Assembly: GCA_965227315.1 (NCBI GenBank)
Contig: OZ245737.1
Span: 992,001-1,056,000, forward strand
Length of the DNA stretch: 64,000 bases
Direction of reading: 5' to 3'
Source of the DNA: JANQHS01 sp965227315
Lineage (GTDB): Bacteria > Bacteroidota > Bacteroidia > Cytophagales > CCMP332
The translations under genes and the position numbers were made by a program. Shown here one piece after another: positions 49,672 to 58,209 of the stretch. Every line of letters begins with the position of its first letter. Positions within the stretch are counted from its first letter, which is position 1. The notes under the pieces were generated by a model that made no database searches, was not told the origin of the DNA, and saw nothing but the letters and a program-made list of their open reading frames with translations.

Positions 49672-51357
49672 TTGGAGAACAAGGCCTTTAAGAAAATACT
49701 CAATCTGTATACCTCGCTTCTTGAACTCCATGGCGAAAATCCCTTCAAGATCAGAAATCTCTCGGGGAAGATCTTCAATCTGGACAAGCTGGGGATCCGC
49801 TTAAATGATGAGTCTGTAGAAACCCTGGAAGAGCATGCCGGCGTAGGCAAAAAGATCGCTGCCGCCATTGGCTCCATCAGAGAATCGGGCTCCTTTCCCG
49901 AGCTCGATGAGATGCTCTCCAAAACACCCGAGGGTGTGGTCCAAATGCTGGAAATCAAAGGGATAGGTGCCAAAAAGGTTGGAACCATCTGGAAGGAGCT
50001 CGGGGTCGAAACCATTGATGATCTTTATAAGGCGGGACAGGAAGGCATCATCGCCAAGCTCCCCGGATTCGGAGAAAAAACCCAGAAGATCATTCTTGAT
50101 GGTCTGGATTACAAAAAAGAGCAGGAAGGAAAAGGTCTGTATGCCGAATGGGAAACCCTGGCGGTGGAGATGGAGGAAAGGCTTTCTTCGAAGTTTAAGG
50201 CAAAAACGCTGGGCAGAATTGGTCCATTGGCGCTTCAGGAAGATATATTGGAATCGCTGGATTGGCTTGTCGATAAGGATTCTTTCGACACGCTGAAGCA
50301 AGGGTTGCCAAAGGAAAAAGAGCTTTCCATCGATGAAAAAAATTCAGGCCCTTTTGTGATCAGGGGAAAGATCATGGAAAATGTTCCATTTTCGATCAAG
50401 ACCGCTTCCTCAGAAGACTTTGGAAATGCAGAGCTCAGGCTTTCATCCCCTTCCGATTTTCTTGGTACAGAGATCAAAAGCGGCTTATCGGTATCCGCTG
50501 CCCTTCGTGAGAATGAGTTCAAAAGCTCCAAAGATTTCTTCAGCAAAATGGCTATTCCGGAAATCGATCCGCCATTGAGATGCATTGAAAATATTCTGTT
50601 AGATCCGGACCAAATAGACCTGCTGGTCAAAGATGCCGATCTCAAAGGAGTACTGCATGCCCATTCCACCTACAGTGACGGACAGAATTCCATTGAAGAA
50701 ATGGGCAAGGCCTGTATCGAAAGGGGCTATGAATATTTCGGCCTTTCCGACCATTCAAAATCCGCATTCTACGCAAATGGTCTCGATGAAGATCGCATCA
50801 TACAACAGCATCAGGAGATCGATGAAATAAACAAGAAACTGGATCCATTCCGGATCTTCAAAGGCATCGAATCGGATATCCTCAACGATGGTTCCCTTGA
50901 CTATGACGAGGAGGTTCTTGCCTCCTTTGATTTTATTGTGGCTTCTGTCCATTCAAACCTGAACATGGATGAACGAAGAGCCACTGCCCGTTTATTGAAT
51001 GCCATAGAGAATCCTTACACAACAATGTTGGGACATCCAACCGGCAGACTTCTGTTGAGAAGAGAAGGATATCCCATAAACCATAAACTGGTCATTGATG
51101 CCTGTGCCAGCAACAATGTGATCATTGAGATCAACGCAAATCCCTGGAGATTGGACATCGACTGGAAATGGATCAGCTATGCCCAGGAGAAAGGGGTATT
51201 GATCGCGATCAATCCTGATGCACATGTGATCACGGGGATCGATGACATGAGGTTCGGTGTGATCACGGGTAGAAAGGGCGGGTTAAAAAAGGAAAACACC
51301 TTTAATGCGCTTCCGCTAAAAGAGGTGGAGCAATATTTCAACAAAAGAAAACCCTGA
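49672..51357 (+). CDS. polX: PolX-type protein: degenerate polymerase core with intact PHP domain
   Basis: The 561-residue protein has an 8-kDa-like domain with helix-hairpin-helix motifs (AGVGKKIAAAI, IKGIGAKKVGTI, PGFGEKTQKII). At the polymerase palm, residues 177-200 (AKTLGRIGPLALQEDILESL) replace the GSxRR...DxD catalytic pattern, so polymerase activity is doubtful. The C-terminal PHP domain keeps its metal ligands (HAHSTYSDG with H329/H331, SDHS, ASVHSN, GHPTGRLL, NPDAH) and should be a 3'-5' exonuclease or AP-processing nuclease. TTG start. Confidence 0.88.
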   Translation: MENKAFKKILNLYTSLLELHGENPFKIRNLSGKIFNLDKLGIRLNDESVETLEEHAGVGKKIAAAIGSIRESGSFPELDEMLSKTPEGVVQMLEIKGIGAKKVGTIWKELGVETIDDLYKAGQEGIIAKLPGFGEKTQKIILDGLDYKKEQEGKGLYAEWETLAVEMEERLSSKFKAKTLGRIGPLALQEDILESLDWLVDKDSFDTLKQGLPKEKELSIDEKNSGPFVIRGKIMENVPFSIKTASSEDFGNAELRLSSPSDFLGTEIKSGLSVSAALRENEFKSSKDFFSKMAIPEIDPPLRCIENILLDPDQIDLLVKDADLKGVLHAHSTYSDGQNSIEEMGKACIERGYEYFGLSDHSKSAFYANGLDEDRIIQQHQEIDEINKKLDPFRIFKGIESDILNDGSLDYDEEVLASFDFIVASVHSNLNMDERRATARLLNAIENPYTTMLGHPTGRLLLRREGYPINHKLVIDACASNNVIIEINANPWRLDIDWKWISYAQEKGVLIAINPDAHVITGIDDMRFGVITGRKGGLKKENTFNALPLKEVEQYFNKRKP

Positions 51358-51361
51358 ATTC

Positions 51362-52339
51362 TTGAAGATCCTTTTTCTGAGGTTTTCCAGTATTGGAGAC
51401 ATTATATTGACCACCCCGGCCCTCAGGGCTGCAAAACAGCAGATCCCAAATGCCGAGATCCATATTGCCGTAAAGGCTCAGTATTCAAAAATTCTCGAGG
51501 AGAATCCGAATGTCAGCAAGGTCCATAAACTTGAAAAGGATCTGAAACCCCTGATTTCTCAACTTAGGAAAGAGGATTTCGATATGGTTATCGATCTGCA
51601 TAATAACCTCAGGACATTACAGATCAAAAGAGCCTTAAAAAAACCGTCCAGAAGCTTTAACAAGCTGAACAAGCAAAAATGGCTTATAGTCAACTTCAGG
51701 ATCAACAGGCTACCCGATGTCCATATCGTTGACCGTTATCTGGAAACCCTGGAAGAGTTTGGAGTCAAAAAAGATGATCAGGGCCTGGAGTTTTACATCG
51801 CAGATGATGACAGGATCAACAGGGATAAAATGGACTCAAGGTTAAAAGATGGTTACTATACCCTGGCCATTGGGGCACAACATTATACCAAGATCCTTCC
51901 GGTCGATAAATTGGTCGAGATCTGTGAAAAGGCTGACCGGCCGGTGGTCCTCCTTGGTGATAAAAATGACAGGGAAAGGGCTATGGAAATACTGGAAAAC
52001 CTGACTCCATCGACCAGAGAAAGGATCATCGATCTTTGCGGAAAAATTCCTCTTGGCACTTCCGCTGATTATATCAGGCAGGCAAAGGGGGTTTTCTGCC
52101 ATGACAGCGGTTTGATGCATATCGCTGCGGCATTTCATGTGCCCATCATTTCCTATTGGGGAAATACCATCCCTGAATTTGGGATGTATCCTTATCAGAC
52201 CTGGCATAAAAGGGTCGAGAACCTGGACCTACGATGCAGGCCATGTACAAAAATTGGCTATTCGAAATGTCCGAAAGGACATTTTAAGTGCATGAGGGAA
52301 TTGGAAATCGATGTTGATTTCGGCCAGGGATCAGTCTAG
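51362..52339 (+). CDS. Glycosyltransferase family 9 (heptosyltransferase-like)
   Basis: TTG start 4 nt after the PolX stop. The N-terminus KILFLRFSSIGDIILTTPAL is the GT9 motif; CHDSGLMHIAAAFHVPIISYWG forms the donor site, and LRCRPCTKIGYSKCPKGHFKC is the C-terminal Cys motif. Probably acts in LPS core assembly, like the GT9 at 5215. The 3' end overlaps the convergent bestrophin gene by 9 nt. Confidence 0.88.
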   Translation: MKILFLRFSSIGDIILTTPALRAAKQQIPNAEIHIAVKAQYSKILEENPNVSKVHKLEKDLKPLISQLRKEDFDMVIDLHNNLRTLQIKRALKKPSRSFNKLNKQKWLIVNFRINRLPDVHIVDRYLETLEEFGVKKDDQGLEFYIADDDRINRDKMDSRLKDGYYTLAIGAQHYTKILPVDKLVEICEKADRPVVLLGDKNDRERAMEILENLTPSTRERIIDLCGKIPLGTSADYIRQAKGVFCHDSGLMHIAAAFHVPIISYWGNTIPEFGMYPYQTWHKRVENLDLRCRPCTKIGYSKCPKGHFKCMRELEIDVDFGQGSV

Positions 52340-53254
52340 CTTGACTTCTTCCGACATTGGGGCCCTTGATTGTACAGATTTCTGCTTCTGAAGGATCTCG
52401 TTCACATTTTTCTTGATCTTCGACGATAGGTCATCAGTTGGAAGATCATTCTGGTCGGTACCGAACGGATCTTCGATCTCCTCGGCGATCAGTTCTATCC
52501 CTACCAGGAAATAAAACAAAAGCATGACCAGAGGAATAGTCCAATATTCATAGTCATGAACGAATCCCAAGGGCAGTGTGATGATATATGCGAAAATGAA
52601 TTTCTTGATATACATACTGTAGGAATAGGGAATCGGTGTATTCTTAATCCGCTCACAACCTCCGATGATATCACTAAAGGCCTTTAACTCCTTGTCAAGG
52701 ATAAAAAGCTGCTCTCCTGAGATCTCCTTGTTCTTATAGAGTTTGTTGGTCTTATCGAACATCAGGCCGGCAATATAGTTGGGTTTATGATCAACCCTCT
52801 CAAGTGAAGCCTGTGCAAGGCCGGCTTCAAAATCCAACTCCTCGGGCATGTATTCATCCCTCAAATGTTCCTTCATGGAGAAAACATAATTGGGAATCAT
52901 GATCCGGAAAAAATCCCTGGACTCAGCATCCGATTCAGGAATAATGGCTTTTACCTTCAAGGCCAAGTTTCGGCTGTTATTGACCAGAGCTCCCCAAAGT
53001 TTTCTTCCCTCCCACCATCGGTCATAGGCGGAGTTGGTGCGGAACACCAGGAACAGACCAAGGATAATTCCAAGCAGGGAGTGAAAGGCGGTTATGGATT
53101 TGAAATGGACCCCGAGAAAATCCAGGACAAAATAGGTGACCAGGAAGGTATACATTCCGATAAGCAGCATATTTGGAAAAAGCTGTCTCATGATATGCTT
53201 GTTATAGGAATGCAAGAGCAGCCCTATCCATGTTTTGGGATCGTATCTTACCAT
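52331..53254 (-). CDS. Bestrophin-family (UPF0187) membrane channel
   Basis: Starting at ATG 53254 gives VRYDPKTWIGLLLHSYNKHIMRQLF, the family N-terminus. A longer frame to 53434 would run into the divergent GNAT gene with non-homologous sequence. About 307 residues with four membrane helices and the motif FRTNSAYDRWWEGRKLWGALVNNSRN. Bacterial bestrophins form pentameric, Ca-independent ion channels of uncertain physiology. Confidence 0.9.
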   Translation of the reverse strand: MVRYDPKTWIGLLLHSYNKHIMRQLFPNMLLIGMYTFLVTYFVLDFLGVHFKSITAFHSLLGIILGLFLVFRTNSAYDRWWEGRKLWGALVNNSRNLALKVKAIIPESDAESRDFFRIMIPNYVFSMKEHLRDEYMPEELDFEAGLAQASLERVDHKPNYIAGLMFDKTNKLYKNKEISGEQLFILDKELKAFSDIIGGCERIKNTPIPYSYSMYIKKFIFAYIITLPLGFVHDYEYWTIPLVMLLFYFLVGIELIAEEIEDPFGTDQNDLPTDDLSSKIKKNVNEILQKQKSVQSRAPMSEEVKLD

Positions 53255-53286
53255 ATTTCCTCTCCTGGATTGATTTCTAAAATTAA

Positions 53287-53294
53287 TAGTTTTG
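53287..53294 (+). promoter_or_regulatory. -7 promoter element for the GNAT-GT2 pair
   Basis: TAGTTTTG fits TAnnTTTG exactly, in the bestrophin/GNAT divergent region. It overlaps an in-frame TTG (53292), arguing that translation starts later, at 53301. Confidence 0.55.
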
Positions 53295-53300
53295 CCCACC

Positions 53301-53795
53301 TTGAAAAAGCAGATATCAGATTTTGAGATAATCGAAGGCAGGAAAGAAGACCTTCCCTTGTTATTGGACCTGATCCGGGATCTTGCAGCATTTGAAAAAG
53401 CACCGGAAAAAGTCACCAACAGTATTGAGAGCATAGAGGTCGATGGATTTGGCCCCCAAAAGGTGTTTGACTTTTTCCTGGCCCGAAAAGAGGAGGAAGT
53501 GCTTGGAATGGCGGTAACCTATTTTCGTTATTCGACCTGGCGTGGAAAAGCGCTCTATCTGGAGGATATTTATATCAAACCGGAATTTCGGGGCCTGGGA
53601 CTAGGAAGATCTTTTTTCAGCTTTTTGGCAAAGAAGTGTCTGGAATGGAATTGCCGACACATGGTTTGGCAGGTTTTGGATTGGAATCAGGAGGCCATTG
53701 ATTTCTACAAAGGCCTGGGGTCCGAAATCGACTCCGAATGGGAGAATTGCTATTTGGATCTGGAGCAGATCAAAAGGCTCGCCTCGAATGCCTGA
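53301..53795 (+). CDS. GNAT-family N-acetyltransferase (diamine/thialysine acetyltransferase-like)
   Basis: About 164 residues with the acetyl-CoA loop RGLGLGRSFFSFLAKKC, the ALYLEDIYIKPEFRG segment and the C-terminal VLDWNQEAIDFYKGLGSE, as in SSAT/thialysine acetyltransferase relatives. The start is TTG 53301, just after the predicted promoter; TTG 53292 is the alternative. The stop overlaps the GT2 start by 8 nt. Confidence 0.88.
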   Translation: MKKQISDFEIIEGRKEDLPLLLDLIRDLAAFEKAPEKVTNSIESIEVDGFGPQKVFDFFLARKEEEVLGMAVTYFRYSTWRGKALYLEDIYIKPEFRGLGLGRSFFSFLAKKCLEWNCRHMVWQVLDWNQEAIDFYKGLGSEIDSEWENCYLDLEQIKRLASNA

Positions 53796-54777
53796 GGTTT
53801 CAATCATTCTCCCTTATAAGAACAGCGAAAATTTTCTGGAAGAATCGATTGAAAGCATCAGAGCGCAATCATTCAAGGATTGGGAGTTGATCCTCGTCAA
53901 CAACGGCTCCGGCGACTCATCGGCCGCCATCGCGGATAAGCAACAAGACATTGATCCTCGGATCACGGCAACAGAATTCAAGTATGGAGCTGTGGCTGCC
54001 GCCTTTAATCATGCATTCAAAAGATCCTCATCCCCCTATGTCGCCAGAATGGATTCTGATGACATTGCCTTTCCCACGAGAATTCAGGAGCAGCTGGACA
54101 TGCTCAAGGCCATGGAATCGCCCGGAGCATGCTACGCAAGCGTCAAACCCTTGGGTAACACCAGCTTTGGTTGGTTGCGATATTTGGTATGGCAGAATTC
54201 GATGATCACATCGAAGCAAATCGAAGAGAATAGGTTTGTGGAAATGCCGGTCTGCAATCCCACATTGATGGCAGCAAGATCGGCTTTTTTGAAGGCTGGT
54301 TTGTTCAGGGAGGATGTTTATCCGGAAGATTATGAATTCTTTCTTCGCATGCTTTCGAAGGGTATCCCTATCGAAAAAAGTTCCAGGCCCCAATTGTGCT
54401 GGAGGGACCATGACCAAAGACTGACAAGAACCCATGAAGGCTATTCGAGAGAGAACTTCTTTAAGGTGAAGGCGGATTACCTTTATGAATTCTCCAAGGT
54501 CAACAACTCAGATCATCCCGAGATCAATATTTGGGGAACCGGAAAACTTGGAAGACGCTATATGGAGATCCTTGAAACTCGGGGATTCTTATTCAAAGAA
54601 TTCTTTGATCTGAATCCGGGAGAATTCGCAAGAGGAAAGATCAAGGGATATGCTTCCATCGGGAAAGGCCCTCTCCTGATCTCCCTGGTTAGCAACCGGG
54701 GTGCAGGCCAAAAAATTCGGGATTACCTGATCAATCGGGAATTGATTCCCCAGCAGGATTTTGTGATTGCCGGCTAA
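53788..54777 (+). CDS. Glycosyltransferase family 2 with C-terminal Rossmann-like domain
   Basis: GT-A fold features: VSIILPYKNSENFLEESIESI, the DxD-like ARMDSDDIAFP and EDYEFFLRML. The ATG at 53788 gives the standard GT2 N-terminus; an upstream ATG belongs to the GNAT frame region. The last 90 residues (INIWGTGKLGRRYMEILETRG ... LISLVSNRGAGQKIRDYL) look like a small nucleotide-binding Rossmann domain, an unusual fusion. Sugar and acceptor unknown. Confidence 0.85.
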   Translation: MPEVSIILPYKNSENFLEESIESIRAQSFKDWELILVNNGSGDSSAAIADKQQDIDPRITATEFKYGAVAAAFNHAFKRSSSPYVARMDSDDIAFPTRIQEQLDMLKAMESPGACYASVKPLGNTSFGWLRYLVWQNSMITSKQIEENRFVEMPVCNPTLMAARSAFLKAGLFREDVYPEDYEFFLRMLSKGIPIEKSSRPQLCWRDHDQRLTRTHEGYSRENFFKVKADYLYEFSKVNNSDHPEINIWGTGKLGRRYMEILETRGFLFKEFFDLNPGEFARGKIKGYASIGKGPLLISLVSNRGAGQKIRDYLINRELIPQQDFVIAG

Positions 54778-55142
54778 AACGGCAAGGCGTTATCGGGATC
54801 GTCTTCTGAAAAACTATCTACAGGGGTTTCCTGATCCTGGCTTACGGCGTTGTCGGATGCCACGATCCTCCAGGCTTCCAGATTGGTGAAATAATTGGTG
54901 TTTCCATCCTTTTCCCACTTTCTTCCCCTGAGATTGAAACTGATCTTCAGATTTTGACCCGGCTCGAATTCCTCGATCATATTGCATCGATCCTGAACCA
55001 GTTGGAATTTGATGAATTCCTGAAAATCGTATCCATTTCTGTTCTCTTTCTGCTCGATGACAAATTCCCTTTTCTGGAATTTATCACTCACTTTTTGGGT
55101 ATCAAATTTCTCAACCAGCGTACCTTCCAATTCAAATGCCAT
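54774..55142 (-). CDS. DUF3127 protein, SSB-like
   Basis: Start at ATG 55142 gives AFELEGTLVEKFDTQKVSDKF, the DUF3127 N-terminus; the longer frame crosses the opposite gene's promoter. About 122 residues with an OB-fold-like beta pattern and an acidic tail ending DDPDNALPF. That tip closely resembles the single-stranded-DNA-binding protein C-terminus (acidic, ending in PF) that recruits repair partners. A ssDNA-binding role is inference. Confidence 0.82.
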   Translation of the reverse strand: MAFELEGTLVEKFDTQKVSDKFQKREFVIEQKENRNGYDFQEFIKFQLVQDRCNMIEEFEPGQNLKISFNLRGRKWEKDGNTNYFTNLEAWRIVASDNAVSQDQETPVDSFSEDDPDNALPF

Positions 55143-55202
55143 AATGTGCCTTTTATTTGCGAAGGTATGAGAATCCGGAATGAATTTCCCGAGCTGCAGG
55201 AA

Positions 55203-55210
55203 TAAATTTG
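55203..55210 (+). promoter_or_regulatory. -7 promoter element
   Basis: TAAATTTG fits TAnnTTTG exactly, 12 nt before the ATG at 55223 of the methyltransferase gene. Confidence 0.5.
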
Positions 55211-55222
55211 CGAACTCCTGAT

Positions 55223-55957
55223 ATGAGTAAACAGATACATGCTTTGTTACCAACAGAAGACCCTTTTGGTCAGGCTCTTCAGGATCATCTCAAGGGGAAA
55301 AGGAATCTGTTTATCCGGGTTCATTCGGACGCCACCAGTGAAGATCATATCGACGTAAAATATCTGTTCAGGGAATTTCCTGACTGGCCGGAGATCGAAA
55401 AAAAGGCCATAGCACTTTGCCGGGGAAAGATCCTTGAACTGGGATCCGGTGCCGGTTCACATGGCCTATATCTACAGGAGCAGGGATTTGACATCACCTG
55501 CCTGGATTTCAGTCCGGGATCGGTAAGCGTCATGAAAGAAAGGGGTGTTCAGAACGCGGTCCTGGATACATACCAAAACTTCAGTGCAACAGGATTTGAT
55601 ACCATCCTGATGTTGATGAATGGAATAGGCATTGTCGGTAGCCTGAAGGGCCTTAGGGATTTCCTTGAGAAAGCATTCGGTTCAATTCTGGCAGACGGAG
55701 GCCAGGTCATATTTGATTCTTCCGACCTGGTTTACCTGCTCTCGGACCCGGGCAGCACTATTCACGGATTTAAGAACACCAGATATTACGGCGAGGTACG
55801 CTATCGTATGGAATATGAAAAGACCTATGGTCCGGGATTCAGTTGGTTGTTTGTGGACTTCAAGACCCTTGGCATCGAGTGCAAAAAAATAGGCCTCAAC
55901 GTCGAAAAGATCTATGAGGATGATCATTTTGCCTATTTGGCCAGGGTATTCAAATAA
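55223..55957 (+). CDS. SAM-dependent methyltransferase (class I)
   Basis: About 244 residues with SAM motif ILELGSGAGSHGLYL, the acidic motif II ITCLDFSPGSV and ILADGGQVIFDSSD. Substrate unknown. The start at ATG 55223 fits the promoter just upstream; a frame extension to TTG 55208 overlaps the -7 box. Confidence 0.85.
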   Translation: MSKQIHALLPTEDPFGQALQDHLKGKRNLFIRVHSDATSEDHIDVKYLFREFPDWPEIEKKAIALCRGKILELGSGAGSHGLYLQEQGFDITCLDFSPGSVSVMKERGVQNAVLDTYQNFSATGFDTILMLMNGIGIVGSLKGLRDFLEKAFGSILADGGQVIFDSSDLVYLLSDPGSTIHGFKNTRYYGEVRYRMEYEKTYGPGFSWLFVDFKTLGIECKKIGLNVEKIYEDDHFAYLARVFK

Positions 55958-56058
55958 ACCCTTTTAATCCTGCCTTTGAGATTATTATCGGGTATCTTTT
56001 TTAAGTTTGTGCACTATTGGATATAGAAGAAATACAAGTACCACATAAAATCAGGGAA

Positions 56059-56742
56059 ATGAGGAGAATTTTTACACTTGCGTTCGCACTATTCATGGGA
56101 GGAGCGGTTCTTGCCCAGGGAGGTTTTGAAGGAACAATGGAATACAAGGTGAGCCTTGATGGAGAAAAAGCCGAAGAATTGTCGAAGGTCTTTCCCCAAA
56201 GCGTGACCATCAAGATCAAGGACAAAAAAATGCTTGGTAAAAATACCGGTGGGGATATCTCGAAAATGTTTTCAGGATTCATCTTCAACGGCGAATCCAA
56301 CTCGATGTTTTTGCTTTCGCCCGGTCTTAAGATGGCCATGGAGATCCAGTCTGTACCTGCAGGAACTGCAAGCAGTGCTTCGAATATAGAAGTCAAGAAA
56401 ACAACCGAAACCACTAAGATCGCCGGGCACGAGTGTACCAAATATATTGTGGAAGAGCAGGAAGGGAAAAGGGGCAAGGTTGAGATCTGGGCAACCGAGG
56501 ATTTCACCGTAGAAAAACCAAAAAATCTTGGGAACATCACTGGAAATATGTTTCTACAGGGTATTGATGGTTTTCCTTTGAAAGTGGTCACCTCGCAGGA
56601 AGGTACTGAGATCAAGATGGAGGTTCACGAAGTGAGAAAAGAATCTGTGCTCGAAGAAAATTTTAAGATACCTGAAGAGTACCGAGTTCAGCCAATGGAT
56701 TTCTCATTGCTCTCCACCATGCTGCCCGGTTTGGGTTATTAG
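56059..56742 (+). CDS. DUF4412-type exported protein
   Basis: Start at ATG 56059 gives a clean signal peptide (RRIFTLAFALFMGGAVLAQ). About 227 residues with FEGTMEYKVSL, a Met-rich middle and a C-terminal VEIWATEDF...GFPLKVVTSQEG, as in DUF4412 proteins. It is paralogous to the next gene (shared GFPLKV/GMPLKV and EF(K)IPEE/EVPSE blocks). Function unknown. Confidence 0.75.
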   Translation: MRRIFTLAFALFMGGAVLAQGGFEGTMEYKVSLDGEKAEELSKVFPQSVTIKIKDKKMLGKNTGGDISKMFSGFIFNGESNSMFLLSPGLKMAMEIQSVPAGTASSASNIEVKKTTETTKIAGHECTKYIVEEQEGKRGKVEIWATEDFTVEKPKNLGNITGNMFLQGIDGFPLKVVTSQEGTEIKMEVHEVRKESVLEENFKIPEEYRVQPMDFSLLSTMLPGLGY

Positions 56743-56817
56743 TGGAACTTTGTGAGAATTATTGGTTAAGAGAAGGCTCCTCGATCGTTGAAATATAAAC
56801 AAGGAAATCACTATTCT

Positions 56818-57546
56818 TTGAAAAGGTCGATTTTACGTCCCATCCTTATTACACTGCTTTTACCGGTATCGTTGAGCATGTTGCTACAATCATGCGGCAA
56901 GAAAAGCGAGTTTTTCGAGGGCCAGATCGACTATGCGGTTTCTGTGGTCAATGATCCAGAGGGCAAATACAAAACCATTTTACCCACCAAATACAGCCTG
57001 TACATGCAACCCAACAGGGTCAGGTTCTATGTAGAAGGGGGTATCATTTCTTCATTGTTTGGCGGAATGATCTTCGATGGAAAAAACCAAATGGCCTTTA
57101 TGCTCATGAAGTCCAGCAAGCTGGCCTACCTCCTCCCTCAGGACGAGGAGAATGCCCTTGACCGCGAAGCTCATAAGGTCCAGTCTAAGGTTGAATCCTT
57201 TGAAGATTCGGTCGAGATCAATGGTTTTTGGTGCAAAAAGTTTGTGGTTGAAAGTATCGAGGATGGAAAAAGGATGAAAAACGAACTTTGGATCACTGAA
57301 AAATTGAAAAGCCAGTATCCGGCCAATCTTACCAAGTACCTCCCTTCACTCTTTCATCATTCCATCGAAGGAATGCCCCTAAAGGTCATCTCCTATTCGG
57401 AATCAGGACGAGAAGTACATCTTGACGCCACAGAATTGGTTGAAGGAAGCGTTTCCTCTTCACATTTTGAGGTTCCCTCGGAGTTTACTCAAACCGATGA
57501 TGACCCCACCGCCATGATCCTGATGATGAAAAAAATGATGAATTAG
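56818..57546 (+). CDS. DUF4412-type lipoprotein, paralog of the preceding gene
   Basis: Starting at TTG 56818 gives KRSILRPILITLLLPVSLSMLLQSC with lipobox LQSC; TTG 56788 is possible. The body FFEGQIDYAVSV ... NELWITEKL ... IEGMPLKVISYSESG follows the same pattern as the upstream paralog, about 75 nt before it. It is probably a membrane-anchored counterpart of the soluble upstream protein. Confidence 0.75.
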   Translation: MKRSILRPILITLLLPVSLSMLLQSCGKKSEFFEGQIDYAVSVVNDPEGKYKTILPTKYSLYMQPNRVRFYVEGGIISSLFGGMIFDGKNQMAFMLMKSSKLAYLLPQDEENALDREAHKVQSKVESFEDSVEINGFWCKKFVVESIEDGKRMKNELWITEKLKSQYPANLTKYLPSLFHHSIEGMPLKVISYSESGREVHLDATELVEGSVSSSHFEVPSEFTQTDDDPTAMILMMKKMMN

Positions 57547-57600
57547 GAAAGATCCCGGTTCATTTCATCAGCAATCCCTGGCAACATCCTTTCAGAAGTT

Positions 57601-57608
57601 TAACTTTG
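57601..57608 (+). promoter_or_regulatory. -7 promoter element for adk
   Basis: TAACTTTG fits TAnnTTTG exactly, 19 nt before the adk ATG at 57628. Confidence 0.6.
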
Positions 57609-57627
57609 CGCCCATAACTAGACGGCC

Positions 57628-58200
57628 ATGCTAAATATTGTTCTTTTCGGCCCTCCGGGAGCCGGAAAAGGTACCCAAAGCGAGAAGATCCAGACCAAGT
57701 ACAACCTGATCCATTTGTCTACAGGAGATCTTTTTCGCAAACACCTGAGTGAAGGCACGGAGCTTGGAATAGAAGCACAGAAGTTTATGGATGAGGGAAA
57801 TCTTGTTCCCGACCGGGTGGTGATCGGAATGGTTGAAGAAAAGATCGCAGAGAATATGGATGCCAACGGGTTCATCTTTGACGGCTTTCCACGGACCATA
57901 CCACAGGCTGAGTCGCTCGATGAAATGCTCTCCGGGAGGAACATACCTATCCAGGTCATGGTATCCCTTGATGTTCCGGATGATGAACTGAGAACCAGGC
58001 TACTTCTAAGGGGAGAAACCTCAGGCCGCGCCGACGATCAGAACGAAGAAAAGATCAACAATAGGATCAGGGTTTATAAGGAAGAAACCATACCTGTAGC
58101 AGAATTCTATCAGAAAACCGGACGCTATCAAAGCATCAATGGGGTCGGCTCAATTGAGGATATTTTTGATCGGATCTGTTCTACGATCGATTCCCGATAG
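57628..58200 (+). CDS. adk: Adenylate kinase (short form)
   Basis: The 190-residue protein carries P-loop FGPPGAGKGTQ, AMP-binding LSTGDLFR, FDGFPRTIPQAE and a short lid (LLLRGETSGRADD) lacking the zinc-type insert. It equilibrates ATP, AMP and ADP. It heads the adk-obg-grpE-dnaJ group. Confidence 0.97.
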   Translation: MLNIVLFGPPGAGKGTQSEKIQTKYNLIHLSTGDLFRKHLSEGTELGIEAQKFMDEGNLVPDRVVIGMVEEKIAENMDANGFIFDGFPRTIPQAESLDEMLSGRNIPIQVMVSLDVPDDELRTRLLLRGETSGRADDQNEEKINNRIRVYKEETIPVAEFYQKTGRYQSINGVGSIEDIFDRICSTIDSR

Positions 58201-58209
58201 TTCAGGAGT

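Noticed and set aside
53255..53434. N-terminal extension of the bestrophin frame
   Set aside because: It runs through the divergent promoter and into the GNAT gene; homologous sequence begins at ATG 53254.
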